From positions 868,001-932,000 of the forward strand of contig NZ_MUJK01000001.1 in the NCBI RefSeq assembly GCF_002906155.1: 64,000 nt of DNA, read 5' to 3'. The DNA comes from Pseudomonas laurylsulfativorans. Its GTDB lineage: Bacteria; Pseudomonadota; Gammaproteobacteria; Pseudomonadales; Pseudomonadaceae. A program made the translations under genes and the position numbers. This document shows, piece by piece, positions 16,498-28,338 of this stretch. Position 1 is the stretch's first letter, and each line of letters begins with the position of its first letter. The notes beneath the pieces were generated by a model. The model did no database searches. It had not been told where the DNA came from and worked only from the letters and a program-made list of their open reading frames with translations.

Positions 16498-19289
16498 CTC
16501 AAGTGCCGACCCGACCACTGCGCGCCACCTTGCGCCTGCAATTTCACAAAGGCTTCACGCTCGAAGATGCCGTGCCACTGGTGCCGTATTTCGCCCGCCT
16601 CGGCATTAGCCATATCTATGCCTCTCCGCTGCTTCGTGCTCGCGCCGGGTCGATGCATGGCTACGACGTGGTCGACCCGACCCGGGTCAACCCGGAACTG
16701 GGCGGCGAGGTTGCACTACGCAGCCTGGTCAGCGCATTGCATGCGCAGAACATGGGCTTGATCCTCGACATCGTCTCCAACCACATGGCGGTCGGCGGCA
16801 GTGATAATCCCTGGTGGCTGGATTTGCTGGAGTGGGGACGCTTGAGCCCCTATGGCGAGTTTTTCGATATCCAGTGGCACTCACCTGATCCGTTGATGGA
16901 GGGCCAGTTACTCCTGCCGTTTCTCGGTAGTGACTACGGCGTCGCGTTGCAGGACGGCACCCTGCCCCTGCGCTTCGATGCCTGGCACGGCAGCTTTCAT
17001 GTCGAGCACTACGAACACCGCTTCCCCATTTGCCCTTGGGATTACGGCGAATTGCTCAAGGTCGATGCGCCTCTCGAGACGCAACAGACCGAACAACTCA
17101 AGTCCCTGGCCGATCGCTTCAGCACCCTGAGCTACCAGACCGACGCCCACAGCCTGGCCATTCCACTGAAGGCAGAACTACGCGACCTGATCAGCGATCC
17201 GGCCATTGCCCAAGCCATTGAGCAGCACCTGAAAAACTACGATTCACTGACCGGCGGAGGCTTCCAGCGCCTGCACAACCTGCTGGAGCGCCAGAGCTAT
17301 CGCCTGGCCAGTTGGCGCACCGCCGCCGATGACATCAACTGGCGGCGCTTCTTTGATATCAATGAGCTCGGCGGACTGCGTGTCGAGCGTCCCGCTGTGT
17401 TCGAAGCCACCCACGGGAAAATCTTCCAACTGGTGGCTGAAGGGCTGATCGACGGGTTGCGCATCGACCACATCGACGGCCTTGCCGACCCGCGGGGCTA
17501 CTGCCGAAAACTGCGCCGTCGGGTCGACAGTCTGTCCCCGGGGCGCCATCTGCCCATCTATGTCGAAAAGATCCTCGGCGCAGGCGAAACCCTGCCTCGC
17601 GACTGGTCTGTGGATGGCACCACCGGCTACGAGTTCATGAACCAGTTGTCACTGCTGCAACATGATCCCCGGGGTGAGCAGGCACTGGCCGAACGCTGGC
17701 AGCGTCACAGCGAGCGGTCCGCCGACTTTTCCCTCGAGGCGCAGCTCGCGCGCCAGCAGATCCTCAATGGTTCCCTGGCCGGGGATTGCGAAAGCGTCGC
17801 CCAGGCCTTGCTGCAAGTGGCACGGGACAACCTCATGACCCGCGACCTGACCCTCGGCGCCATTCGCCGGGCCTTGCAGGCGTTGATCGTGCATTTCCCG
17901 GTGTACCGCACCTACATCAGTGCCCTTGGCCGTTCAGCCCAAGGCGAGGTGTTTTTCCAGCAGGCCATGGACGGCGCCCGCCAAACCCTGGGTGAGGCAG
18001 ACTGGCCGGTGCTCGACTGCCTGGCCGGCTGGCTTGGCGGTGAGCCCTGGCGGCAACGCCCGGCCGGTCGCGCGCGCAAACGGCTCAAGCACGCCTGCGT
18101 ACGTTTCCAGCAACTGACCTCACCGGCCGCGGCGAAAGCGGTGGAAGACACCGCGTTCTATCGGTCGGCCGTCCTGCTCTCGCGCAATGACGTGGGGTTC
18201 AACACCGGGCAGTTCAGTGCGCCGGTTGCCGACTTTCATCAAGCCTGCATCGAGCGTCTGCACAGCTTCGCGGACAATCTGCTGGCCAGCGCCACCCATG
18301 ACCACAAGCGCGGCGAAGATACGCGGGCGCGGCTGGCGGTCTTGAGCGAACGCAATAGCTGGTATACCGACCAGATCGGCCTGTGGCGCGCCCTCGCCCG
18401 GCCATTGCGCAGTGACGATCAAGTGCCGTCGGCGGGTGACGAGTTGATTCTGTATCAGACGCTCCTCGGCAGTTGGCCGCTGGAGTTGGGTATCGATCAT
18501 CCATCGTCGCTGGAGGACTACGCAAAACGCCTCTGGCAGTGGCAACGCAAAGCCTTGCGCGAAGCCAAACTGCAAAGCAGCTGGAGCGCTCCGAATGACG
18601 CTTATGAGCAAGCGACCGAGGATTTCATCCAACGCCTGCTGCTTAGCCCCGAAGGTGTGCTTTTGCGTACAGCCCTCGCCAAGGCTGCCCGGTCGATCGC
18701 CGTCCCCGGCGCGCTCAACGGATTGGCGCAAACCTTGCTGCGCATGACCGTGCCGGGCGTGCCGGATCTGTATCAGGGCAACGAGTTCTGGGACTTCAGC
18801 CTGGTCGATCCGGACAACCGTCGATCGGTGGATTACGCCAGCCGCCAGCAGGCGATGCAGCAACCTGCGGATCTACCCGATCTGCTGCCGAACTGGCGTG
18901 ACGGGCGCATCAAGCAGGCCTTGATTGCGCGCACCCTGGGTTTGCGTGCCGAGCACGCCGAGCTGTTTCGGCGTGGCACCTACCAGGCCTTGGAAGTGGT
19001 GGGCAGCGAGGCCCATCGAGTGCTGGGTTTTGTCCGTGAACGGGAGGGAAAACGCGCCATCGTGATTGTGCCGATACGTTGTGCCGAACTGCTGGAAAAC
19101 AGTGCCGAGCCACAGATCCACGCGCCGCTGTGGGGCGATACCCGGATCAAATTGCCGTTCACCGTCCCTGACGAACATCTGAAGGGACTTTTTTCCGGCG
19201 TCACAGTCACAAAACACAGGGAGCTGCTGGTCAGCGCCGCGCTGGGGGATTTCCCGGTCAATCTCATTATTCAAACGAGCCACACTTGA
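16494..19289 (+). CDS. treY: Maltooligosyl trehalose synthase
   Basis: This 931-residue GH13 enzyme turns the reducing-end alpha-1,4 bond of maltodextrins into the alpha,alpha-1,1 bond of trehalose. The start 'LRLQFHKGFTLEDAVPLVPYFARLGISHIYASPLLRA' is typical of TreY. The likely nucleophile is D325 in 'DGLRIDHIDGLADPRGY'. 'MTVPGVPDLYQGNEFWDFSLVDPDNRR' near residue 750 is a TreY signature. It overlaps malQ by the sequence ATGA and works directly upstream of TreZ in the pathway. Confidence 0.95.
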   Translation: MTQVPTRPLRATLRLQFHKGFTLEDAVPLVPYFARLGISHIYASPLLRARAGSMHGYDVVDPTRVNPELGGEVALRSLVSALHAQNMGLILDIVSNHMAVGGSDNPWWLDLLEWGRLSPYGEFFDIQWHSPDPLMEGQLLLPFLGSDYGVALQDGTLPLRFDAWHGSFHVEHYEHRFPICPWDYGELLKVDAPLETQQTEQLKSLADRFSTLSYQTDAHSLAIPLKAELRDLISDPAIAQAIEQHLKNYDSLTGGGFQRLHNLLERQSYRLASWRTAADDINWRRFFDINELGGLRVERPAVFEATHGKIFQLVAEGLIDGLRIDHIDGLADPRGYCRKLRRRVDSLSPGRHLPIYVEKILGAGETLPRDWSVDGTTGYEFMNQLSLLQHDPRGEQALAERWQRHSERSADFSLEAQLARQQILNGSLAGDCESVAQALLQVARDNLMTRDLTLGAIRRALQALIVHFPVYRTYISALGRSAQGEVFFQQAMDGARQTLGEADWPVLDCLAGWLGGEPWRQRPAGRARKRLKHACVRFQQLTSPAAAKAVEDTAFYRSAVLLSRNDVGFNTGQFSAPVADFHQACIERLHSFADNLLASATHDHKRGEDTRARLAVLSERNSWYTDQIGLWRALARPLRSDDQVPSAGDELILYQTLLGSWPLELGIDHPSSLEDYAKRLWQWQRKALREAKLQSSWSAPNDAYEQATEDFIQRLLLSPEGVLLRTALAKAARSIAVPGALNGLAQTLLRMTVPGVPDLYQGNEFWDFSLVDPDNRRSVDYASRQQAMQQPADLPDLLPNWRDGRIKQALIARTLGLRAEHAELFRRGTYQALEVVGSEAHRVLGFVREREGKRAIVIVPIRCAELLENSAEPQIHAPLWGDTRIKLPFTVPDEHLKGLFSGVTVTKHRELLVSAALGDFPVNLIIQTSHT

Positions 19290-19309
19290 GTCAGTTCAGG
19301 AGCATTGCG

Positions 19310-19645
19310 ATGAGTACCGACGATAAACGCATCCGCGAATTCGCCTATCAGATCTGGGAGTCCGAAGGAAAACCCGAAGGTCAGGAAGCCCGCCACTGGG
19401 AGATGGCGCGCAAGCTGGCAGAGGCCGAAGCCCTGGCCCCGAAAAAGTCACCGAAGGCCGCCGCCAGCAAAGCTGCGCCGAAGAAATCCGCTGACGCGAA
19501 ACCCGTCCCGGACAAGACACTCAACGGCAAGACCGCCGCGCCGAAGACCAAGGCCAAACCAGCGGCGGCTTCGAAAGTGATCCCGCCGGGAGAAAAGGCC
19601 GCCGAGAAAAAGCCTCGGGCGCCGCGAAAACCGCCCGCAATTTGA
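19310..19645 (+). CDS. DUF2934 small protein with basic Ala/Lys/Pro tail
   Basis: The 111-residue protein has an N-terminal DUF2934 segment ('IREFAYQIWESEGKPEGQEARHWEMA', about residues 5-33). A low-complexity tail rich in Ala, Lys and Pro runs to the end and is probably disordered and highly basic. I chose ATG 19310 over an upstream TTG because CAGGAG lies 8 bases before it. It follows treY by 20 bases and probably shares its transcript. DUF2934 proteins are often found with glg/tre genes, but no function is known. The tail could bind nucleic acid or another polyanion; that is a guess from charge only. Confidence 0.8.
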   Translation: MSTDDKRIREFAYQIWESEGKPEGQEARHWEMARKLAEAEALAPKKSPKAAASKAAPKKSADAKPVPDKTLNGKTAAPKTKAKPAAASKVIPPGEKAAEKKPRAPRKPPAI

Positions 19646-19711
19646 GGCCGCCAGCCTTTGTCCTGATGGGGCTCGTAAAGAGTCAACATGGGTATTGAGT
19701 CTGATGGCCTC

Positions 19712-19803
19712 TTCGCGAGCAGGCTCGCTCCCACAAGGGATCAGCGTCGCTCACTAACCTGCGGTCCGTTCCCGATTTCTGTGGGAGCGAGCCTGCTCGC
19801 GAA
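19712..19803. repeat. Inverted repeat pair of the GTGGGAGCGAGCCTGCTCGCGAA family
   Basis: The arms TTCGCGAGCAGGCTCGCTCC (then CACA; 19712-19735) and their reverse complement at 19780-19803 lie between the DUF2934 gene and glgX. This is a second REP family, distinct from the CTGGC type. It recurs at 58373-58406 and, degenerate, near 59475. It could attenuate read-through into glgX. Confidence 0.85.
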
Positions 19804-19892
19804 AGCGCTTCAACATTCAATGCCAAGGTTGGCTGACACACCGCCATCGTCGGAACGCCGCCCAGAGCAGGCTCGCAACAACAGGAGTACCT

Positions 19893-22055
<2,163 letters not shown>

Positions 22056-22271
22056 CGACGAGGTCGAGGAATTCACCGCGCTACTGCCGCAGAGCGGAAA
22101 AGTCATTTGGGTGGAGTTCGCGACGCGACGAATAGCGTGACATAGTCAATACTCGATTCGCGACCCTCCAGGGTTGGGGTTGTCGCACCACGCTATCCAC
22201 CAGCCCTCACGGGTCGGCCGGGCTAGACCCGCGCACGACTGAAGGCGAAGCAGAACAAGGACGTAATACCC

Positions 22272-23030
22272 ATGAAATCCGTTTCCGTCAGCGAAACCAG
22301 CCTGCCATCACAGATCTGGAACAGTGCCCCGCAACTGGACAACATTCCAGTCATCAGCCTCCAATCCCTGGTGCCCAGGGGCGCACGCGCGGTGCTCATT
22401 GCCCCGCACCCCGGCGATGAAGTCGTGACCTGCGGCGGCCTGTTGCAATTGCTCAGCAACCTGGGCCACCCGCTGCAATTGATCTCGATCACCGACGGCA
22501 GCGCCAGCCATCCGGGCTCCCGCCAGTGGTCGGAAAAACGCCTCAGCGTGTTTCGCCCCCAGGAAAGCGTCGAAGCCATCCGCCGACTCGGGTTGCCGAT
22601 GCACAGCCTGAAGTGGATTCGTGGCGGGTTTACCGACAACGCGCTGGCAGAGCACGAAGATCAGATCGTCCAGTTCATCACGCGCTACCTGCGCCCCGGT
22701 GATGTGGTGTTCAGCACTTGGCGCCAGGACGGCAACGTCGACCACGACACCGTTGGCCGTGCCAGCGCCAGGGCGGCAGCCAATGCAGGGGCAAGCTATA
22801 ACGACGTACCGTTCTGGGCCTGGCACTGGCCGGCACGGGACCGGGAGCTGATTCCCTGGCACCGTGCCCGCAAGGTACGTCTCGACACCTGGACCATTGC
22901 CCGCAAAAGCCACGCCATCCACGCCTACGCCAGCCAGCTCGACGGCGAACCGGCCATCGGCCTTGCGCCGTTGCTGCCGCGAACGCTGCTGGAGCGTATC
23001 CGTTTGCCTTATGAAATCGTGTTGGTTTGA
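22272..23030 (+). CDS. PIG-L/LmbE-family deacetylase
   Basis: The 252-residue protein has the PIG-L zinc-site pattern 'APHPGDEVVTCGG' (residues about 43-55; the family usually reads AHPDDE) and a distal 'NVDHDTVGRAS' segment with the HxxH-like third ligand. Family members remove N-acetyl groups from sugars such as GlcNAc-inositol or antibiotic intermediates. The substrate here is unknown. The Asp-to-Gly change in the first motif (HPGDE for HPDDE) removes one of the usual acidic residues but keeps the metal-binding His and Asp. It lies downstream of glgX and upstream of the EEP gene. Confidence 0.82.
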   Translation: MKSVSVSETSLPSQIWNSAPQLDNIPVISLQSLVPRGARAVLIAPHPGDEVVTCGGLLQLLSNLGHPLQLISITDGSASHPGSRQWSEKRLSVFRPQESVEAIRRLGLPMHSLKWIRGGFTDNALAEHEDQIVQFITRYLRPGDVVFSTWRQDGNVDHDTVGRASARAAANAGASYNDVPFWAWHWPARDRELIPWHRARKVRLDTWTIARKSHAIHAYASQLDGEPAIGLAPLLPRTLLERIRLPYEIVLV

Positions 23031-23108
23031 AAGCGCAATCCATCAGACTGAACTGCATGCCGTCGCATCAGTCGCATACATAAGCAGCCCTGAATCAGAG
23101 GAGTGCAT

Positions 23109-23909
23109 GTGGCCAGTCATCCATCACGACAGGCAGCCGAATCAACACCTTTGAACACGCCCCCGGCGATTCATCGGCTTCGCGTGCTGACGGTCAATAC
23201 CCACAAGGGATTTACCGCGCTCAATCGGCGCTTCATCCTCCCCGAGCTACGTGAAGCGGTGCGCAGTACGTCGGCAGACCTGGTGTTTCTGCAAGAAGTC
23301 GTCGGCGAGCACGATCGTCACTCTTCCCGCTACAACGATTGGCCACAAACCTCGCAGTATGAATTTCTCGCCGACAGCATGTGGAGTGACTTCGCCTACG
23401 GGCGCAATGCCGTCTATCCCGACGGTCATCATGGCAATGCCCTGCTGTCGAAATACCCGATCCGCGAGTACCGAAACCTGGATGTTTCCATTACCGGCCC
23501 GGAACGCCGCGGCTTGCTGCACTGCGTGCTGGACGTGCCGGGGCATAACGAAGTCCACGCCATCTGCGTGCACCTCAGCCTGCTGGAGAGCCATCGTCAG
23601 TTGCAGTTGCAGTTGCTCTGTCAGCTCCTTGAGTCCCTGCCTGAACAGGCGCCGGTGATCATTGCCGGCGACTTCAACGATTGGCAGATGCAAGGCAATG
23701 CCGCCCTGGCCCGCCGCGATTACTTGCACGAAGCCTTCGAACGCCACCATGGCCGCCCGGCCAAAACCTACCCCGCGCGGTTTCCCTTGTTGCGCCTGGA
23801 TCGCGTCTACCTGCGCAATGCCAGCAGCCACGAGCCGAAAATACTCGGGCACAAGCCTTGGACGCACCTTTCAGACCATTTGCCGCTGGCGGTGGAAGTG
23901 CATCTTTGA
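23109..23909 (+). CDS. Endonuclease/exonuclease/phosphatase (EEP) family hydrolase
   Basis: The 266-residue EEP-fold hydrolase resembles E. coli YbhP. Motifs in order are 'TVNTHKGF' (N-terminal Asn), 'VFLQEVVGEH' (metal Glu), 'HGNALLSKYPI', 'IAGDFNDW' (catalytic Asp and Asn) and 'LSDHLPLAVEV' (general His). The domain cleaves phosphodiesters in nucleic acids, phospholipids or small molecules; the substrate is not evident. I chose GTG 23109 because AGAGGAG sits 6-7 bases upstream; an in-frame GTG at 23103 is too close to it. It lies 78 bases after the PIG-L gene and probably belongs to the same unit. Confidence 0.82.
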   Translation: MASHPSRQAAESTPLNTPPAIHRLRVLTVNTHKGFTALNRRFILPELREAVRSTSADLVFLQEVVGEHDRHSSRYNDWPQTSQYEFLADSMWSDFAYGRNAVYPDGHHGNALLSKYPIREYRNLDVSITGPERRGLLHCVLDVPGHNEVHAICVHLSLLESHRQLQLQLLCQLLESLPEQAPVIIAGDFNDWQMQGNAALARRDYLHEAFERHHGRPAKTYPARFPLLRLDRVYLRNASSHEPKILGHKPWTHLSDHLPLAVEVHL

Positions 23910-24267
23910 ATCAGGTCGAAACCCAACAAAGGGAACGTTCGGTAACCTGGGGTTCAGGTGAAGTGGTGAGGGTCGAAACCGCTCCATCCCCAGGATTTTT
24001 TTGTCGATCCTTAGGAAAAACAAGCACTTGTAGACACACCGTCAATCACTCTTTTAATCCATTACCATTTATCGGCCATCGTCTTGACGCGACCGTTTCG
24101 GTCTTCTTGACTCACCTGACTACCCCCGGAAACACCACCAGGACGAGCCTCAGGCTCCCGTAAAAACGGGCGGCCCGGGATGACCCCTAATCCATTCGGT
24201 CGCCCCTCATTCGGAGTAGGAGAGACGCCAGAGCGAGATACCTCATGCGACTGCAAGGTAGACCTCC
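23910..24267. other. 358-base intergenic region
   Basis: No reading frame looks coding. Base composition is nearer 50% GC than the neighbours, with a run GATTTTTTT near 23993 and a small hairpin CCCGT-AAAA-ACGGG. It probably holds the promoter of the barrel gene at 24268. Confidence 0.4.
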
Positions 24268-25335
24268 ATGAAAACTTCACTCACCTCACAAGAGATCAAA
24301 ATCACTTTTTGCACTGTATCTATTTCACTCCTGCTGTGTTCCTCCATGGAAGTGCAAGCCGCTACTGCCGAGCAGGAAGCTACGCCGTGGTATCGACAGG
24401 ACATCCCGACGCCCGGTTTGTCTAGTTTTGTTGCAACCTGGCCCGGTCAATTCAGCACTCATCCCGATCTGCGCAGCTCCAGCCTGACCACCGAAGACGC
24501 CGCACCTGCGGCCTGGGACCAACTCTACGGCCAGCCCTCTTACCAGGCACAAACCGATTACCTTTCCCAGGGGCTGGCCGGTCCCGGCACCCACGAACTC
24601 AAAGGCCCGGCGATCCTCACCCTGCAAAGCGCCAGCGGCCATACGCAGAGGGTTGGCCTGGTCGGTGGCACGAGCCAGTACCAGATAAACAACAACGGTG
24701 CACAGATCACCCCGGCAATGTCCGACCCCAACCGCGACACGCTCAACCTCCAGGGGCACAGCCTCGGCGCCTATTGGAGCCTGACCGGGCCACAAGGCTG
24801 GTACGTCGACCTGACAGCCAGCGGTGGCCGGGTCAGCGGTTTCAGCCGCAACGAACAAGGGACTCGAAGAGCCACAGAGGGCAGCGCGATGACGCTGTCG
24901 GTGGAAGGTGGCTTCCCTATCGGTCTGGGCGAAAACTGGGTGATTGAACCCCAAGCGCAATTGATCAATCAGCGCATCACCCTGGACACCCCATATGCCG
25001 GTTCGGGCAGCGCATCTTCTACTGACCTGACCTCGTGGAGTGGCCGGGTCGGTGCGCGCTTGAAAGGCAGTTACGACATCAAAGGGATGCCGGTGGAACC
25101 TTACGTGCGGACCAACTTGTGGCACACCGTGTACACCGGCAACACGGTGACCCTCGATCAGGTCGACAAGATCAGCAGTAGCCGCAAGTCCTCGACCGTT
25201 GAACTGGGCCTGGGTCTGGTCGCCAGGGTGACCCCGACCGTGAGCCTGTACGTCAGCGCCGACTACAGCAGCGACGTGGACGACAATGACCTGAACGGGT
25301 TGATTGGCAGCCTGGGTGTGCGGATGCGCTGGTGA
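24268..25335 (+). CDS. Outer-membrane beta-barrel protein, autotransporter-domain type with short passenger
   Basis: The 355-residue protein has a long N-region, then a hydrophobic signal segment (TVSISLLLCSS) with probable cleavage near 'EVQAAT'. A short region of about 90 residues precedes alternating amphipathic strands typical of an autotransporter barrel ('GHSLGAYWSLTGPQGWYVDL', 'VEPYVRTNLWHTV', 'LGLGLVARVTPTVSLYVSADYSSD'). The chain ends in ...GVRMRW, a C-terminal aromatic as recognised by the BAM machinery. There is no long passenger domain. It lies directly upstream of the first rhs gene (81 bases), and the leader shared by both rhs genes begins at its stop codon. Confidence 0.72.
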   Translation: MKTSLTSQEIKITFCTVSISLLLCSSMEVQAATAEQEATPWYRQDIPTPGLSSFVATWPGQFSTHPDLRSSSLTTEDAAPAAWDQLYGQPSYQAQTDYLSQGLAGPGTHELKGPAILTLQSASGHTQRVGLVGGTSQYQINNNGAQITPAMSDPNRDTLNLQGHSLGAYWSLTGPQGWYVDLTASGGRVSGFSRNEQGTRRATEGSAMTLSVEGGFPIGLGENWVIEPQAQLINQRITLDTPYAGSGSASSTDLTSWSGRVGARLKGSYDIKGMPVEPYVRTNLWHTVYTGNTVTLDQVDKISSSRKSSTVELGLGLVARVTPTVSLYVSADYSSDVDDNDLNGLIGSLGVRMRW

Positions 25336-25416
25336 AAACTGGCATTTCTTACAGTATCCGCGGCCCTGCGGCTGATGCATTGTGATGGCAGGTCACGCTG
25401 ATCGAGAGCATCACGA

Positions 25417-28338
25417 ATGTCACTGGGCTATGCGCATCACGGCACACCCGTTCTTGCGGTATCAGATCCGCGGGGACTGGCGATCAGGGCTATCCAGTAC
25501 CATCGGCGGCTGGCGGGCGATCCGGTTGAAGCGCGGGTGACGCATCAACGGTTCGATGCCGCCGGGCGGCCGATGGCCAGTCGTGATCCGTATCTGTTTG
25601 CTTTGGCACAGAACAATGCGTCGGTGCCGGCCAATCTCAGCCAGGTGTTCAGTTTGTCTGCTGTTCCGCTGTCGAGCGAGAGCGTGGATGCAGGTTGGCA
25701 AGTAGCTTTGTACGGTGCGGCCGGGCAACGTGTCGAGGCTTGGGACGGGCGTGGCAGCCACTCTGAGTCTGAGTTTGATGAGCTGTTGCGGCCGGTGGTC
25801 GTAATTGAACGTGGCGTGGATGTCGCCGAGCAGGTTCTTGAGCGTTTTAGTTATGCGGGAATCGATGCCGATGCTGCCTCGCGCAATCTGTGCGGCCAAT
25901 TGATTCGCCATGACGACCCGGCGGGAACACTGCATCTGAATGAACTAGGCCTCGCTGGCGCGCTACTGCAACAGACCCGGCACTTTTTGTTGGGTACCGA
26001 CCCGGTTAACTGGCCCGACAGCGTACCCGCGCGCGATGCTTTGCTCGAACCCGGCGAGGGTGCGACCACGTCTCACACCTACGCACCCGGCACGGAACTG
26101 CTCCAGCAAATTGACGCCTTGGGCAACCTGCAGAGTCTCGCCTACACCGTCGCTGGCGAGTTGAAAGACACCCGTCTGACCCTGACCGGCGATGTTCAGC
26201 CAGAGAGGACATTGGTCAGCGATCTTCGTTACAACGCGTTCGGCCAGATCGAGGCGCAAACCGCCGGCAATGGGGTGATCACTCGTCACCACTACGATCC
26301 TGTGGATGGCCGCCTCATCGTCTTGAGCGCCCACAAAACCAACGGCACACTGCTGCAAGATCTGAAATACAGTTACGACGCCGCCGGCAACGTGCTGAGC
26401 CTCAAGGACGAAGCCCAGCCGATCCGCTACTTCAACAACCAGCGCATCGAACCGATAAAGACCTATCGCTACGACACCCTCTATCAATTGATCGAAGCCT
26501 CGGGTTGGGAAGCCAAAAACGGCCACGGCGGCCCCACCCTGCCCAACCTGCATCCCTTGCCTCTCGACCCCAACCAGATCGCCCAGTACACCCAGACTTA
26601 CCACTGCGACGCTGGCGGTAATCTGCTGGAACTGGTGCACGCTGGCCCCCAACCTCAAGGCCGCACCTTGACCCGCGTCCAATACAGCAACCGCTGCCTG
26701 CCCGAGCGCAACGGCCGTCCACCGACCGAAGCCGAACTGGCCGCCGGATTCGATGCCAATGGCAACCTGCGTGAGTTGCAAGCCGGCCAGGTGATGGAGT
26801 GGGACTTGCGCAACCAACTGTCAACGGTGCGCCCTGTCATTCGCGCAGACGGCAATGATGATTACGAGCGCTATTTGTACGACGGCGGTGGCCAGCGGGT
26901 CCGCAAACTAGGCGCAACTCAAACCAACGTCCGCACACTGGTCCGTGAAGTGCGCTACCTGCCAGGAGTGGAGATCCGCAGTCACGGTGGCACCGGGGAA
27001 ATCCTTCACGTAATTACCGCCAGCGCAGGCAGCAACAGCGTGCAGGTGCTGCATTGGGTGGCCGGGCAGCCCGCAGACATCGCCAATAATCAGGTGCGTT
27101 ACAGCCTTAGTGACCACTTGAAATCCAGTGCACTGGAACTGGACCAAAACGCCGATCTGATTAGTCAGGAGTGGTATTACCCGTTTGGCGGTACCGCTTG
27201 CTTCGCGGCACGCTCGGCCACCCAAGCCAAATACAAAACTGTGCACTATTCGGGCAAGGAACGGGATGCGACGGGGCTTTACTATTATGGGCTCAGGTAT
27301 TACGCACCGTGGTTGCAGCGGTGGATTAATCCAGATCCTGCCGCTGAAATTGATGGTCTCAATCTATACAGATTTGTGCGCAACAATCCCATTATATGGG
27401 GCGATCCAAACGGTACCAATACCCTTACTCAGGAAGAGATGAATACCTATGGTGAAGCAGCATACAACAGAATGTTTTCGCTTGGATCCAGACTCAAGGG
27501 CCTGAGGGCTGAGGGAGAGTCGGGTATTGAAGCAATCAGTAGAATTTCAAATCAGAACATCGACAATCTCTTGGCTGAATTGGACATCTACGACATTTCA
27601 CAAAGTAAGGTGGCGTCGACGATCGCCAATTTATCACCCTTCGACTACAAAGTTGTTCACTTTAGTAAAAGCGACTTCAGAAACTTAGACGGCAGCATAG
27701 ATTTTCTATCGCGAAAGAAACTCCAGGAAACGGGAAGACTAGCTCCAAACACCACAGAACATACCGCACCTGAAGACCTCATGTATTTTGCGACTGACGA
27801 TTTCACGTTTTTTTCGCTAGAAACAGGAGCCTCGCTTAAGTCAAATTCAACTTTCGGCAGTTTTCGTTACGACGCTTCTTTTGAAAGTCTTAAAGGGCAC
27901 TCACACGTCGAGTTTTCAGATTTACTTAATCCTAATCTACGACAAATTAGCCACCAACGTTTATCTACATTGCCGTGGCTCAAAGAACGCCCTAATTTTT
28001 TCAAGCGTCTATTATTGAGCGAAAATGAGCAGACCGTACTAACTCATTACAACTTTGTTCACAGAACCGACTTGCCTGAGCTAACACCGAAAGACCTACT
28101 ATTTTTTGGCAGCGACATGCTCAACGGCATAGGCTTGCGTGTTGCTGCCGATCTTCCACAATTTTCATCAGCCACAAGGAAAGCGTTAAAAAAATACATT
28201 ACCTCTCAACCCATTGAAAATATAGGCCAAGTTATCAATGCACTTGGTCGCCCTCAAGTCCTCACCCCTAGGATGACAAAATTTACAGCCTCTCAATTTA
28301 AATTGACGCAAACCGGAGCTTCCTCGCGCCAAAACTAG
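25417..28338 (+). CDS. TccC-like RHS-repeat toxin, copy 1, unidentified C-terminal tip
   Basis: The 973-residue protein starts like insecticidal toxin TccC ('[22 protein letters not shown]', '[13 protein letters not shown]'). YD/RHS repeats follow ('[12 protein letters not shown]', '[12 protein letters not shown]', '[10 protein letters not shown]', '[11 protein letters not shown]'), and the RHS core ends in '[18 protein letters not shown]' and 'WINPDP' (W636), then '[13 protein letters not shown]'. In TcC proteins the core forms a shell that cuts off and encloses the C-terminal toxin. The tip (about 666-973, from 27412) is AT-rich and unlike its neighbours. It contains '[15 protein letters not shown]' and '[18 protein letters not shown]'; I do not recognise it. 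No immunity gene follows. Confidence 0.85.
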   Translation: MSLGYAHHGTPVLAVSDPRGLAIRAIQYHRRLAGDPVEARVTHQRFDAAGRPMASRDPYLFALAQNNASVPANLSQVFSLSAVPLSSESVDAGWQVALYGAAGQRVEAWDGRGSHSESEFDELLRPVVVIERGVDVAEQVLERFSYAGIDADAASRNLCGQLIRHDDPAGTLHLNELGLAGALLQQTRHFLLGTDPVNWPDSVPARDALLEPGEGATTSHTYAPGTELLQQIDALGNLQSLAYTVAGELKDTRLTLTGDVQPERTLVSDLRYNAFGQIEAQTAGNGVITRHHYDPVDGRLIVLSAHKTNGTLLQDLKYSYDAAGNVLSLKDEAQPIRYFNNQRIEPIKTYRYDTLYQLIEASGWEAKNGHGGPTLPNLHPLPLDPNQIAQYTQTYHCDAGGNLLELVHAGPQPQGRTLTRVQYSNRCLPERNGRPPTEAELAAGFDANGNLRELQAGQVMEWDLRNQLSTVRPVIRADGNDDYERYLYDGGGQRVRKLGATQTNVRTLVREVRYLPGVEIRSHGGTGEILHVITASAGSNSVQVLHWVAGQPADIANNQVRYSLSDHLKSSALELDQNADLISQEWYYPFGGTACFAARSATQAKYKTVHYSGKERDATGLYYYGLRYYAPWLQRWINPDPAAEIDGLNLYRFVRNNPIIWGDPNGTNTLTQEEMNTYGEAAYNRMFSLGSRLKGLRAEGESGIEAISRISNQNIDNLLAELDIYDISQSKVASTIANLSPFDYKVVHFSKSDFRNLDGSIDFLSRKKLQETGRLAPNTTEHTAPEDLMYFATDDFTFFSLETGASLKSNSTFGSFRYDASFESLKGHSHVEFSDLLNPNLRQISHQRLSTLPWLKERPNFFKRLLLSENEQTVLTHYNFVHRTDLPELTPKDLLFFGSDMLNGIGLRVAADLPQFSSATRKALKKYITSQPIENIGQVINALGRPQVLTPRMTKFTASQFKLTQTGASSRQN

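Noticed and set aside
23097..23108. GTG at 23103 as start of the EEP gene
   Set aside because: The AGAGGAG ribosome site would touch the start codon; the in-frame GTG at 23109 has proper spacing.
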